Source: Nymphaea colorata | Lineage: Eukaryota > Streptophyta > Magnoliopsida > Nymphaeales > Nymphaeaceae | Assembly (NCBI RefSeq): GCF_008831285.2 | Contig: NC_045143.1 | Coordinates: 4,659,503-4,723,502, forward strand | Reading direction: 5' to 3' | Length of the DNA stretch: 64,000 nt | Shown here: in pieces, positions 23,498-36,410 of the stretch | Position numbering within the stretch: the stretch's first letter is position 1 | Layout of the letters: every line of letters starts with the position of its first letter | The notes under the pieces: generated by a model | Seen by the model: only the letters and a program-made list of their open reading frames with translations | Databases searched by the model: none | Told to the model about the DNA's origin: nothing | Made by a program: the position numbers and the translations under genes

Positions 23498-23776
23498 TTA
23501 GGTGCCCCTGGCCAGCATCTGCTGGTAGTTCTCGATGGACTCCATGCGCTGGATGAGCAGCTGCTTGCGGAACCTCTTGATGAAGGCGTCCGCGCACTGG
23601 TCTATGTCTTCTGCCTGCTTCCCAGAGTTGGTCTCTGCGGCCTTGGGCGGCTTGGCCTCCTTACTCGCCTGATTCCTGGCCTGAGCCATGGCACCCTTCT
23701 CTGCTCCGCGGCCTCGGCGATGATGGTGATGGTTGGTCGAATCAGGGAAAAGGGAGGAGATAGAGATGTGCTTCAT
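23498..23776 (-). CDS. Small DUF761-family (cotton-fibre-expressed type) protein
   Basis: A 92-residue intronless ORF on the minus strand. The C-terminal ~35 residues (IDQCADAFIKRFRKQLLIQR, then ESIENYQQMLARG) fit the plant DUF761 signature: acidic residue, A-x-x-FI-x-RF, LQR-like basic stretch, and a final Y-x-x-MLARG. The N-terminal half is low complexity, with a His run followed by basic residues (HHHHRRGRG) and an Ala/Lys-rich middle. An internal Met at about residue 30 (MAQARNQ) could also start. DUF761 proteins are plant-specific and short; their molecular role is not settled. The minus-strand TATA box 83 bp upstream supports a real promoter. There is no operon-like neighbour. Confidence 0.75.
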   Translation of the reverse strand: MKHISISSLFPDSTNHHHHRRGRGAEKGAMAQARNQASKEAKPPKAAETNSGKQAEDIDQCADAFIKRFRKQLLIQRMESIENYQQMLARGT

Positions 23777-23858
23777 GGTCCTGAACTTGTCCCCGCTTGT
23801 CTCAGAACAAGAGCAGTGATCCGGAGTTGGGTGCCTGACAATGGCGTCCCCCGAGCCA

Positions 23859-23865
23859 TTTTATA
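23859..23865 (-). promoter_or_regulatory. TATA box of the DUF761 gene
   Basis: The minus strand reads CGCTCTATAAAATGGC. TATAAAA is 83 bases upstream of the ATG, which predicts transcription start near 23830 and a leader of about 55 bases. Confidence 0.65.
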
Positions 23866-24363
23866 GAGCGGGAGTGGATTGCTGAGCAAGTTTATTTGGC
23901 TAAGATTTGGTTCTTGGTCTTGGAAAGTTTGTGGGGAGTAGAAATTTTCAAACTTGCTTTGTTGATGATGGCCGTCCTGCTTGACCAGGGCGGTGGATTC
24001 GCGTGCGATCGACGGTGTAGAGAGAAGCCGAGATCGTCCGAGAAGAGACGCCGGCTTAATCACTCTGTGGTTAGCTTAAAGGAGACGCGCTTACCTGAAA
24101 TTAAGCCACTGATCAGTAAGCTTTTGGACTAGTGAAGAGGAAGCTGCCTTGATTTTTTGGGTATTTACAATAATGAGCTTTGGCTTTTAATTATTTGCAT
24201 TTAGACCCCACCTCACATGAGGTTGATATGTCCTTTCTTTTTGCCGTTGACGTGATTCAACTCATGCCTCTCATGGTTTGAATGCAAATCAGTGGATATG
24301 GATCCAGATCTTGGATTTGGTATTGGAGGGTGTCACTCACCTGCATAACCACTAGGGCCAGAT

Positions 24364-24388
24364 GGATCTGGATCTGGATCTGGATCTG
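24364..24388 (+). repeat. (GGATCT)4 hexanucleotide repeat
   Basis: Four consecutive GGATCT units; single GGATCT-like words also occur just upstream. Confidence 0.85.
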
Positions 24389-27300
24389 AATCCAATTATA
24401 TGCTACTAGCCATGAATAGACCTATCTGGGCATACCATAGGGAAGAATATACCTGCTTCCTATAACATCACCTAAAGTTAGCCCTACCACACTTGGTGGG
24501 AGAATATTTTGATCATCTTAAGTGTTGTAGGTTGAAGAATATGCAACCTGTTGAATTGTCTAGTAATGGAATTTTCCACAATCCCATCTCGTTCGGTTAA
24601 AACTTGAATTTCAATTGGGTCGGTTCTTTCTCACCATCAGATCTGGATCTGCCATGTTCTTAAGTTTTAGCATTTGTATTTTACATCTTTGTAATCTGTA
24701 CTTCACTCTCGCTTCAGTATGCCTACAAAAGGTTGAAGTGAAAAAATGGACAAAAAATTTGCAAGTAAGAAGGCTTGGAATGCAAGAACCCGTGACTTTC
24801 TTGAAAAACAAAGGCATAGTCGGGCAAAAAGCCTTTAAAAATTTGCATAATTCCAGCAAATCAAAGTGTCAAACTTAGAGCTATGGAAAACTTTAATCAC
24901 CAGCATGAAAAGGAACACTTTATAATGACATATCATGTGCATTATATTTGCAAGTCCATGGGTCTCGTCATGTCAGTTAAGTGAGAATCCCAAATATCAA
25001 TATTTCAATAAGCGCAAGATCCGAGCCGAAAAGTCTGCTCGAAGCAAAGCCATCGCCGTTGTCCTTTCCTTACCACTTTGTTAAGAGGTCACGTCTCTCC
25101 TCTTACATGGGCAGATGTAATTAATTTGAGTTTTTACTTTGTTCATATTCGAGCTTTCACACCCTCTAAAATTGGCTCGTGGTAGAGCCAAGACATTTTA
25201 GTGAATATTAATTGAAAAAAATCTTACAGATTGAAAAGATATAATAAAACATTTGAGGCGCACTAAGTAAATAAATGAGAGACCAATATATGAAATAAAT
25301 TTCATGAAACTAGGTATGCACATCCTACACAAGCTCATATATGGTTCCACTAGCATTTCACTTCTGCAATAACGAAAAGAGTGAAACTGAGATCAATTAA
25401 AAGGTTTCAGAGTTTGATCAAGAGAAAAAGTTATTTAAGAGTGCAGAGAAAGTGGAGGTCGAGTGTGACATATCGGAAGCCAAGTTGCAGTATCATGAAG
25501 AGACGTTGGGGCTTAAGTTTCACATAAAAGGAGTGGCCGTCCCACATGATGACATGAATATATAATACATCATACATATGCACATTGGATTCACATTTTG
25601 AGTCCATTATATGTTTGTTGCATTTACGTCAATATTGCTTCCGAAGTAAGCTTCCAAACCAAGCCAGCTAACAAAAAGGGCTCGGCAGCAGTCGTAAAAT
25701 TCAGATAATAAATTGTACTTGTGCTAAATTACAGCTTTGACGTGATCATTTATTGGGATGCTCGTCTGTATATTGATTCTCTTTAATGTATGCAGGAAGG
25801 AAAGAATGAAATAATATCATCTGCTTTTTACAAGTGCAATTGGTTGAAAGTAAGGTGCTGCTTTTGTAGAGAGGAGCCAGCCGTCTGGCCAATTTCACCA
25901 ATCTACATAAATTATTTATTCGTTATTTAATTTTTGCGTGTGCAACTTAATTATTATATAGAAAAATTACAAAAAGCTGCAACTTTTGAATGAGTAACAA
26001 ATGGCCGTCGAACTTCTCATGCTTAACTAATAATTTTCCCATAATTCCAAAACCACTACTTCAAGGTTAAAAAAAACATGGAATGCAAAATATTTACAAA
26101 AGATACCTAACATTGAAAAATTTAGTATAAAAAACATAAAAACAAGCTACAGTGAGGGGAAAGTGGTGAAAATTGAGTTGCTTGCACACCTATGTGCATA
26201 CAAGAAATATGCATTAAAAGGGGTTGGGGGTATTTTTGAAAATTTTTATAAAGTAATAGATATCTTAGACTTTTTCATTTTTTTCACAATTTTTTTTTCA
26301 TTTTAAAAGTTTTTTTTTGTATTTTAAAAAGAGCCCCTTTTTGCATAATTTTTCATTCGCAGGAGTGTTCACATAGGACACTACCTCCTTCATTGTTTGT
26401 TGGGATCTTCTCTAGATAATAATTTTTTTAGTAAATTTCTTTTAAATATTTTATTTTGAGCCATATAATTTTTTGAATAGTGTGGAAAACATGGGAAGAC
26501 ATGTTTCTACCTATGGTCAAGGGGTATTTTCGTAATTTTAGACATAAAATTTCTACCAAGAGCCGTAATATATAACCTGTCCTACATTGCTCCTCTAATG
26601 TCAGAATTCTTATGTAGAGGTGAAGATTTGAGAATTATAAGAAAAACTTGAGCGCAATTGTTAGATATGAAAAGTTTAATAACTTTTTTGCCCAAAACTA
26701 TAGCAGCTTCTTTAAATTTTCTATATGTATATATATTTTTTGTATGGCTCTCATACTTTTCTAACGCCGATTCTCTTAGAGAACAAAAAAATCAATACGT
26801 CAAGGAATTCCCCCTGTGAACTAATGACCGATGGCATTAGTTTCTTGACCAAATCATGCGTATTTACCATTCTTTAATACGTGGCCGCGGCACGCCAGAT
26901 TCCGTGCCGAATAACAAACCTAACTCTCCGCGCTTATCAAAAGAGACGAGCGGCCTACCGCCCGACCCGGTCAAGTTTTTATCTTTATATCTTGACGAAC
27001 AAAAAGCTAATTCGGAAACTGTTGCTACATCCTTACCTAAAAGCCAAGTTTCATCCAGCACAAAGTTTATTTATGTTTGCTTTTAGTTTCAACTTTTCGG
27101 CTGTTTGGGTTATAATTAGAGCGATTGACCAACCATTTTGGTGTTCATTAGCGGCTAATAGTGGAGTAATCGACCGGCAAACTCAACGCCGGAACTGACC
27201 GGCATATTCAGCATTTTCCAAAAAAGTTCAGATACCTTGTGCCTTGCGTTCATTCTTTAGGAGTAATGTCATCGGTTTAGTTTTAAATCAGGCGGCCTGC

Positions 27301-28339
27301 GATTTGTTTTCCGGCGAGCGAAGAATCCGGACAACCAAAACCGAGCGCCTGACATATCTAAGACATATTTTATGTCTGGCTTCTATCATTCCGCGAATCA
27401 CCAGCAAGGAATTAGGCTCAAGCCCTTTGTTACCAAAAAATAAAATTATATATGTCTACGTTAAAAAATTACAAATCCCAATAAGAATCTGATTAATGGC
27501 TGAAACCCCAATCAAAGTTCGTATTTTCTGCATTCAAATCCAAATCCACCAACATCTCTAATTTTCATCAGTTGCAATCATTTACAGCCCCTTAATTTCA
27601 TCCTACTTTGAAATTAAAATAATGGTAAAATTATGCTTAATTAATTATCAATAATCTGATATGGCCACCTTTTTATGGTACACAAGCAGGAATCAGAAAG
27701 CCGCATGCAGGTAGTGCCCATGTGTGTATATGGTAAAGTAGAGGCATGCACGCAGAAATGGTCGAAGAAATTACGATGATATATCAAGGTAGGGCCAAGG
27801 CCGGCGCCGCGGCTCTGTGATTCAGAGATGGCCGGCCACGACAGATGTTAAACGGCCGGCCGGCCGGCCCTCCGGTGACGGAATCCGGGAGGGAGAGAAT
27901 ATATATATGGGCTCCATCCTCTCGCTTGGTCGTTAAGGAAAGATCTTTTTTGCCCGCTATGGGTGTAGAATCGAGATTGGTGGCAAAAGGCGACACAGAA
28001 GAAGACTCGAGAATTCCTTCCTCCTTCCCGGTGTAACGCAAAGTGGAACTTAATTCTATTAGTAAGAGCGCGTCTAATTTGGCAGCAGAGTCACGTCGCA
28101 CACACAGTTTGCTGGCTGCTTCCTTTTCTTTGTGGACGTAAAAGAACGATCGAGTTGGGAGCAATCACTAATTCGCTGACATTATAGACGGCTTGTTTCG
28201 CGCTAATGACACGCTAGCTAGAAGCTTCTTCCCAGGCAATATTCTTTTCTTAGGAAGGGAAGCTACCACAATTTTTCTAGGGACTGAATAACTACCCAAT
28301 CGTATGCGGATATTAAGCCTGCTTGCGTAAATAGTCGCA

Positions 28340-28680
28340 GTTTTTCAAAAAAAAAAAAACGAAAAAAAATGATAAATTAACTGGTCATTTAAAACTTAAA
28401 AAAACACGTTTTTTAAAAAGAACGTTAAAAATGAAAAAAAAACTTTTTTAACGCATTTTTTCATGTTTTTTTAGTTTTTTCACTTTCCTCATTTTTTCAA
28501 TTTTTTAACGTCAAACTGTTTTATTTCTTTTCTATTTTTTGTTTGTTGCAAATCTACTTTATCTTTTGATGTATGTATGTGTTATTATTTTCTTCTTTAT
28601 TTTATTTTTTCCTTATTTTTATGTTTAACTTTTTTCATTTTTTTCAAGTTCATCGTATTATATCCGAAATAAACCTCACT
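28340..28680. repeat. T-rich dispersed repeat, copy 2
   Basis: Same family as 18040-18320, with the shared TTGTTGCAAAT, TTATCTTTT and GTGTTATTA words in the same order and orientation. Confidence 0.6.
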
Positions 28681-31600
28681 TTTAAAATTCCGAGACCTTA
28701 TTTATAACTATGTCAAGTAAATTATGTAGTACATACATCTAAAATGAAAAACTTTACAAAAGAAAGCCTCAAGTTTTATTGAAAACATTTCTTTTAACCA
28801 CGTAGATTATATGGACTTAAATGAAGAGATCTAAGGTCATGAATATTCTTGTTATATCACTAAATCTCGCGCATGTTTTTGTGAAAAGTGTACTTTGAAG
28901 TCCTAATTGGAGGTAATTATCTAGAAAATTTATGTAAGAAGCTGGGTGGTTCATCATTCGTAAAACTTCAAGCCATTTTTTTTTTAAAAATCGCTACAGG
29001 TTCTTGTGCAAATCAAATATAAAAACATACATGTTATGAAGTGTGGCATTGGAACATATTTGGATGTTTAATTGAAGGCAAAAGTTTTGTTTTCGGCAAC
29101 ACCTTTGCAAGGGGCGTACCCATTTTGCTTATAACAAAAAAAAAAAGACCGAAGATTTGAATCATGGCTGCAGATCTTGTTTTTGCTTTAAAAATAAGGA
29201 AAAATGTTTTTCCCTTCAAAGAGAAAAAGAAGAAAAACTTTTCTCTGCAACTTTTACCGGCAAAAGTTTTCCCATCAGTGAAATAACTGGTGTTATGTAG
29301 ACTTTTTAGAAAATAATGCTAATATAAGGACATATACATCCTGATGCAGAAAATGAATATATATTGGTAAAAAATTAAGGTAAGCAAACCTGATAAAACA
29401 TATTTCCCACTAGTAAAAAATCTAAACATCAAGTCAGAGATTCAGGACCTAACCCGGGCTGGTGATTTCTTGGTTGCGATCCAAATTTCCCGATTAAGCC
29501 CCATGAAACCGGGCCATGTCGGCAATGGTATACTCTTGAACCGGCCGGGTTTCAGTACCTCAGATGACTATTGTTTTGGATCGGGCTCAGTCTGGCCCTA
29601 CCGAGGTCGCTATGGGTTCAAACAGACCAGGCCAGCCTGAATCCGATCCAAAATGGAAGATCCATAAGTTCATCATTAATTTTTTTTCAAAAGAAGGGGC
29701 AAGGTTAAGAACCAACCCTAATAAAAGGTTAGAAAAGTTTTTTTTTTTTTCTCTCTCTCTATCTTTTAATGTTCATTTAGAGGCCTTCAATTTCATGCCC
29801 TTATGCCGCTAAGGTTCTGTCTTGTTTTAGAGCTTGGGTAGACCCATTGTATATATCCTTTTAACTTGGGTGTTGCGATCGCCACCGTTTATAGTAACAT
29901 AATAGCGACCATGAGATTTGAACCTTTGATTCTGTGAGTGCGAGTCGCATTGCCACTTGGTTGCATTTTTTGACAAAAAAAAAAAAAACCTTCCCACATC
30001 AGAACAAATTTCGTTAAGATTGGGATCAGACATTTCTAAGAACCGGATCCTATTAGTGAAAGACAGGAACAAAGACCGACTGTTAATATGGTTTGACAAC
30101 TACTGGTTGATATATAATTTTATTATATGATATCTCATAATTATATCATGCTTATCTGGTTTCCATGGACCCGTTGATGCAAACGTTCGAAAGTGTTGTG
30201 GATGTTCAATTCATGACCCGTAGCCGAATGGTTCGTCTCCGGCAACTCACATGAACTGGCCCTTGCAACATTTCTGATATTTCTTTTGATTTGTTTGAAT
30301 TGATGAAATTATTTGAAACTTATACGATGGTACTCCAAGATAGAGAACTTGGTAAAAGATTTTGGACATAGCTCAAAGATTTTACATAATATGTGAATTA
30401 TATTTAGGAGAAGATTTTACCAATGAAACAGTGGGGACGAATCATTTTAACCAGAAAGCAAAACGGACAAGGCCAAAACTTGCTGCATTTTTCTTTCGCA
30501 GAACGCAGACAAAATCCAATGACCAAACGAAATTAAGAGTCCCACGAGGAGTTGAGGGTTGACTGGTAGATTTGAGCTGAGCAACAAATTTGAGATGGAG
30601 GCACCAACAAGAATTTCAAATGGCTCAGCTCGAGCCTGCCAAATACATGGGAATTTGAATTCTAGTTAAGCTAAGTGAATGCAAGAAAAGAGCAAAACTC
30701 TTATACCAAAATCCAAAATCGACCTCATTGCAACCTGAAAGATGAGCTACCCTTTAATGCATATGATTGACGCAGGAATTCTCCTGCACTTCCCGCATCT
30801 CCACTTGAAATTTGGATTTTGAGATCCCTCCTTTGTTAGAGATCAAAAAGCTTAAATACTGAGATCTATGATCAAGATATGATCATCTTAGGTAATCAAA
30901 CTCCCTTACCTTCTTTCTTATAAGCCGATCAAGAAAATGAGTTGTTTTCAGGCAAAACACTTTCCTGAAGCGGTTTCTTCTATCTTTTCTTTAGGTACAT
31001 GGGTTTTATCTGTCTTTTGTTGTGTTTTATGTGCAGATTTCTCTGTTCTTCTTCCATGGAAGGTTCAAGAGAACTTATGAATAACGATTTTAATGGGCCA
31101 CGTAGAAACCAATTTTCGTTTCATCATGGCCACCCGTCAATTCCAGCGCCGGAAATTTCGAGCCGGAGTTTAGGCATTAGGCACACATGTCATGTGCTTG
31201 GGCCACCAACACGGTCTTTCTCGACGTCCCATTTACCGATCTTCAGGTTGGGAGCCCGGCCCGCCCGGATAATCTCGCTTCCGATTCACCGGAAAAAATT
31301 AAAAAAAAAAAGAGAAAGCAAAGCTTTAAAGGGCAGGAAAGCATCATTTTCATCTTGCTCTTTTACCTCCCATCCTTGACACGAGGACTACTGTTTCTGT
31401 TCCACCTATTCTAAACCGACAGTCTTGATCGAAGTTCAGCAGATCAATTTTGCTCCGAACCTCCAACTAGCCGAATCTTTCTCTGTCATTCTCGGTTTCG
31501 TTCAATCGCTTTCAATTTTATAAACTTTTTAGCCGTATCCAGACAGGGAAATGGATTCTGCGCCTTGAGCATTGAGTTGACAATCATTTTCTTCAGGGGC

Positions 31601-31748
31601 GTGTCGCCTTGGAGTTTATTGGCATCATGTGATGCGAATGAATGAACGTGAACTTGGGGAATTTGATCAAATACTCTGATGAATTGTTATGTATAGGAAC
31701 GAAGATTTAGGTGGTGCTGTTTCATTAAGCTGATCAGGGAAGGAAAAA

Positions 31749-34700
31749 ATGAACAGAGAAGACGGAATGGTTGGGGTCTGCAGGGCTACCACTTTATTGA
31801 ATTACTTTGTCAATTCCTTAGTCTATATTTTAGTCGCTTCTTCTGTAGAATGCAGCACCACCAGCGAGTTCGAATCTCTTCTCGAGCTCCCTCGATCTCA
31901 CAAACGGCCACAGGACCGTGTCAAATCGGTGACCCATGTTTCTGTAAAGGATTTCGGAGCAAAAGGAGATGGGTACACGTCTGATACGGAGGTAATTCGT
32001 GTCTTTTCTCGTCGTATTCCCTTCCCTGAATTGCCGTTCTCTCTTAATGTTTCTGACTGTTTTGATCCGCCGTGAATCTCTTGGTTCAGGCGTTTAAGCG
32101 AGCTTGGAAAATCGCTTGCTCCTTCTCCCCCGCGGTTCTTGAGGTCCCAAGAGGAGAGACGTTTGTGGTTGGCCCAATCGACTTCCCTGGAGGTTGTTCA
32201 TCTAAAGTTTCTCTGTTGGTATGTCAGAAACTTGTTCTGCAATGATCTTCTTATTGATTTTGGCCTTCCGTTCTTGAGGTTTTGGTTGTCGGGCATTTAT
32301 AAGAAATAGTTTAGCAACTCTTTGAAGAACATTAGTTTGGGACACTGTCAATTTCACGAGTCTCGTACGGAGCAAAATCGGCGCGCGTGATAGCGTGGAA
32401 AGCATTTGGAAAATCTGTTCTCTTTCGGGGAAAATCTTATGAGTTCTCAACCCATTCTCCCTGTTTCTATCTGAATGGTTATTGTGACGTGAATGGGCTA
32501 TTTGAATAACTCACCATTCCTTTAAACCAGAATGTGTGCCCCTGAGATGACTTTCACTTTGTTGCTGATCGTCCTGCAGAGCATTCTTGAGCCAAGGGGA
32601 GAAATGAGTAGCATGAATTATGTTTTAAAGATTCTTCATGGTGTTGCGATAGAACACTATATTTTAAGAAAAAATTGAATTCCCCGAACTTTTCTCATTT
32701 CTTTGAACGTTAGCTTAGCGTCTGAACCGAACCGAATAAAATTTATGCTATTTGCAAATTTTCTGCGATATTTGTTATGCGGAGTGGTATTAGTGATCAA
32801 TACCTTGAACCTCACTGTGCTAGATTTATGGTAAAATAGTTGCTCCAGAGGAGCCAGGTTTGTGGGAAGGATGGAATCCGAGGAGGTGGTTATACTTCCA
32901 TGGGGTTGATCGCCTTACTATTAAAGGAGGAGGAACCATAAATGGCAGGGGATCAAAATGGTGGGACAGATCTTGCAAGATCAATTCCAGCAATGTATGT
33001 TCTGGATCGTTCTTTTTAAATGAATTATGCTCCAAACTCTTTCCTGCAACCAATTTTGTGTATAATTCCATGTTCTATTTTGCAGCCATGTGAACCTGCT
33101 CCTACGGTATGTGAAGTTGGTATCCATGGTTTTTCTTCCTAGGAACTCATGTTCTTCTGCAAGAACAGGTAAAGCTTCTTTGGTTTAACTGGTGGGCCAA
33201 CATGCAGGCCATAACTTTCCACAGATCAAAGAAGTTGTATATCAAGAATTTAGAACTTCTAAACAGTCAGCAAATGCATATGGCATTCACAGAATGTTAT
33301 AATGTGAAGGTTACTGGTTTAAAAGTTACAGCTCCACCAGAAAGTCCCAACACTGATGGTATCCACATAAGCGCATCCAGCCAAATTTCAGTAAAAAATG
33401 TGGCTATTATGACAGGTAGGGATAAAGGAAGATTTTTATTGTTCTTGTTTGATTGAATGTCCTGAAAAAGTACCACATTTTCATTTTCTGTTTTATGAGA
33501 TATTCCAACCTTTCTTCACTTCAGCCGTCTGAAACACTTCAAAACTGTCTGGACAATTCAGTTAATGTGGGTTTTCATTGTTGTGATGTCAGTTTCTTTC
33601 TTGCTTTTTTTCAAAACAGTGATTCAAGCAGAGTAGGGTCTGTTGAAATATAGGAAAATTTTCATTATGACTTGTTCTCCCCTGAATCTGTTAGTCCACG
33701 GTGTAAGAAAATAAAGCAATGATTGGTAGACATGCACAAACAATTTATTGTGCAGATAATGAAATACCATGCTACACATTCAAGGTTTTAGGTCTATCCT
33801 TGCAGTACATTCTCAGAGCATGTGCTATTCATTTTCCTACATTATTTTCTGTCTTTCTTCTTTAGCACTGCTAGTATCAATCACCTTATGAACAAAATAA
33901 TCTTTAAATGTTGTTAGAACATCAAATTACTGTAAGCTTCTAAGTTCTAATAAAACACGCCAAGCACCTTCCTTTTATGGTGGGTCCTCTTCAAGGTATC
34001 TCCTTCTGTTTAAGGTCTATATTTTAAAATACAAGTGCAAATTCCCAATGTAACCAAGAGAATAGCATGTGATGGTGGCAGTACTTTATCATATGTCAGA
34101 GAATTTAAATTACAGACTTTTATCTTCTGTAAAGGTAAAGTATGATGTCTTCAAGAAAAAGAAAAATATGTGCAAGATGTGCTTCAGTTCTCTCCCTATT
34201 GATGAAAAACACACTTCAGAGGATCTTGACCTTTCTACCTCCATCTACGAGGCCTGACTGCATTTCCTTCAAACCTAACTGCAAATGTCTACGCTCTATG
34301 TACAAAGAGCTTTCCAGGAAAGGGATCAAGTTTCACATTCTTCAGCATGCCAAAATAAACTCCTCAGATCTTGTGCTTTTGGAACTACGTTGACATGCAT
34401 ACAACAGAATTTGTGCCTTCCCAGAATTACTTTCTTGATCTCCGTATGCATCATGAGATCAAGCTATAATATTTTCCAACTTCTTTGATTTATTATCTCT
34501 CATTACCGAAGCACCTGCTTGTCAGTTGTACGTAACATGAACATTACTGGTCGTCCCTCCCTTGGAGGCTGTGCCAGTTGACTAAGCTACTATCACTAGC
34601 ATGCTCATTCCATGATTCTGCTTTGGTTATCCATTCACATCAAAGTAAAATATAAAATATAATTGAGTCTTGTTTTCCCCGACTTTGCCTTGATATTCAA

Positions 34701-36410
34701 TTCATCATGTCTGGCATTTGATTGGTTTCCCTGCAGTTTACTGCAATACCATTTTGACAGATTCAATCCCATGTCTCGAACTTGTCATGCTCATTGAAAT
34801 ATTTCATGCTGCTGCTAACATCCCTTCTAGCCATGTTGCACTTTCTAATATATTTTTTATTTTTTAGATTTAGTGGTCTGAAATACTGTACTGTTTGCAT
34901 AATGACATTGAACTGAATAACAGGAAACATCACATTATTTCTTGATCCTAGTTCGCTCTTTCTATCATAGCATTTCCTTGAACCTTATGTTATTAAGTCT
35001 TCAGCGATAAAGAACATGTTCCCTTTGATCACATTTGAGATGTGGGTAAATTCTGTCACCATCTGCTGTGGAGTATTGAGTAAGCATCTTGTTGGCATCC
35101 CTTTTTTTCTTTTCAAGCCATTACTGGCTTCCTCATCTGACATCTGAAACTGAAGCAAAAGTGATTGCATCTTGGTTCTACTTTTGAATGTTAATCTGTC
35201 ATTTGTTTGATCATTTGCTGACATCTGAGACTAAAGCAGAAGTCATTACACTTTTTTTTGGGGGAGATGTTAGATGGGTCACTTGTAGGTCATGCATGTT
35301 CCTCCTTGTCCAGGTATTTTGTGTTATGATACAGCCGTCTCTTATTCTTTCGTTTAGTACAATGAGTTATCCTATAGGACGTGTATAATGGAACTTCATC
35401 TCTATCCATATACTTTCATGACCTAGACAAGAATGTCTTCAAAGTAAATTGCGGATAGAATTACTTTTATAGTCCTTTTTCTAGTAATCTTTAGCATGGA
35501 CTTCCTACATTTCAAACAGCAATTTATGGCATAGTTATCAACCTAAAAGAAGAACTATGAGATCTTGATGCTGCTAAATCTTTATCAGGTGATGATTGCA
35601 TTTCCATAACAACCAATTCTTCAAAGGTTCGACTAAGAAATGTAACATGTGGACCTGGCCATGGTATAAGGTGAGTGGATCTTGACATTGATAACAGCAA
35701 ATTTCAGTATTCTGAAACGTGAAATACCAACTAAAGGCTACACCATACAGCATTGGGAGCTTGGGCAGGAACAATTCATGGGCCGAGGTCCATGATGTGC
35801 TTGTTGATGGAGCCTTTTTGAACAACACAGACAATGGCGTCAGAATCAAGACTTGGCAGGTCATTTTCGTTCCACCATTAACTTTTCCGTGATGTTTGTG
35901 TCTCGCTAACTTCCTTTGTGATGCTTCTGTTGAAGGGAGGCACTGGTTTCGTCGAACAAGTCACATTCAGGAACATAGTGATGGAGAACGTATCAAATCC
36001 AATAATTATTGACCAGTATTATTGTGATTCATTTGTTCCATGCCCCAACCAGGTATAGAAGGCACCAGCGCCATGTACATGTTCATGGATGTGGGAATAT
36101 GTCTTTGTTAGGACTAATTATTCCCTGGTTGATGCAGACCACGAATGTAAAGGTGAACGGGGTTACCTTTTCTAATATCAATGGAACATCAGCCACCATT
36201 GAAGCAATCAGGTTCACATGCAGCGACAGTTTTCCTTGTCAAAATCTGTATTTAGAAGATATTCAGTTAAAACAAGCTTTAGGCGAACCTGCAGAAGCAT
36301 TCTGTTGGAATGCCTCAGGGCGAAGCTCAGGGTCTGTATGTCCTTCTCCTTGTTTTGATATGCCTTTTATAAGTACATTTGGAACATCCGCCCGTCATAG
36401 CTCTCAGTAA
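31749..36410 (+). CDS. Polygalacturonase-like glycoside hydrolase, family 28; nine exons
   Basis: GH28 enzymes hydrolyse alpha-1,4-galacturonosyl bonds of pectin in the cell wall. Exons: 31749-31991, 32090-32218, 32824-32994, 33086-33106, 33208-33415, 35589-35670, 35751-35859, 35936-36052, 36138-36410. All are GT-AG and in frame, giving about 450 residues. An N-terminal hydrophobic segment (about residues 15-35) suits secretion. The mature region opens with [18 protein letters not shown], typical of GH28. All four family motifs are present: SPNTDG (N236-G239), TGDDC (G258-C261), GPGHG (H282) and RIK (316-318). Exon 4 is a 21-bp microexon encoding PCEPAPT, the Cys-containing link before AITF. 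The C terminus continues 17 residues past the conserved PSPCF, so the final exon end is the least certain part. The intron 33416-35588 (2.2 kb) holds no recognised element. Catalytic residues look intact; exo- versus endo-activity cannot be told. Confidence 0.92.

Larger units (their letters stand above)
23880..31748. other. Large intergenic region
   Basis: Nearly 8 kb between the DUF761 gene and the polygalacturonase with no recognisable gene. Bases 26880-27440 have a higher GC and CG density than the surroundings and several overlapping open frames, none recognised. 27796-27880 is a GC island built on GGCCGGCC. The ORF at 27784-28164 (-) and the frames at 30999-31414 (+) do not look coding. 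TATAAA at about 31518 could belong to the polygalacturonase promoter. Confidence 0.55.

Noticed and set aside
23773..24063. Minus-strand 96-codon ORF upstream of the DUF761 gene
   Set aside because: It spans the predicted TATA box and leader and shows no family features.
27784..28164. Minus-strand 126-codon ORF over a GGCCGGCC-rich island
   Set aside because: Low-complexity GC content opens the frame; no domain or motif is recognised.
30999..31414. Plus-strand ORFs upstream of the polygalacturonase
   Set aside because: Basic, Lys-rich tails from A-runs and no family match; more likely promoter or spacer.
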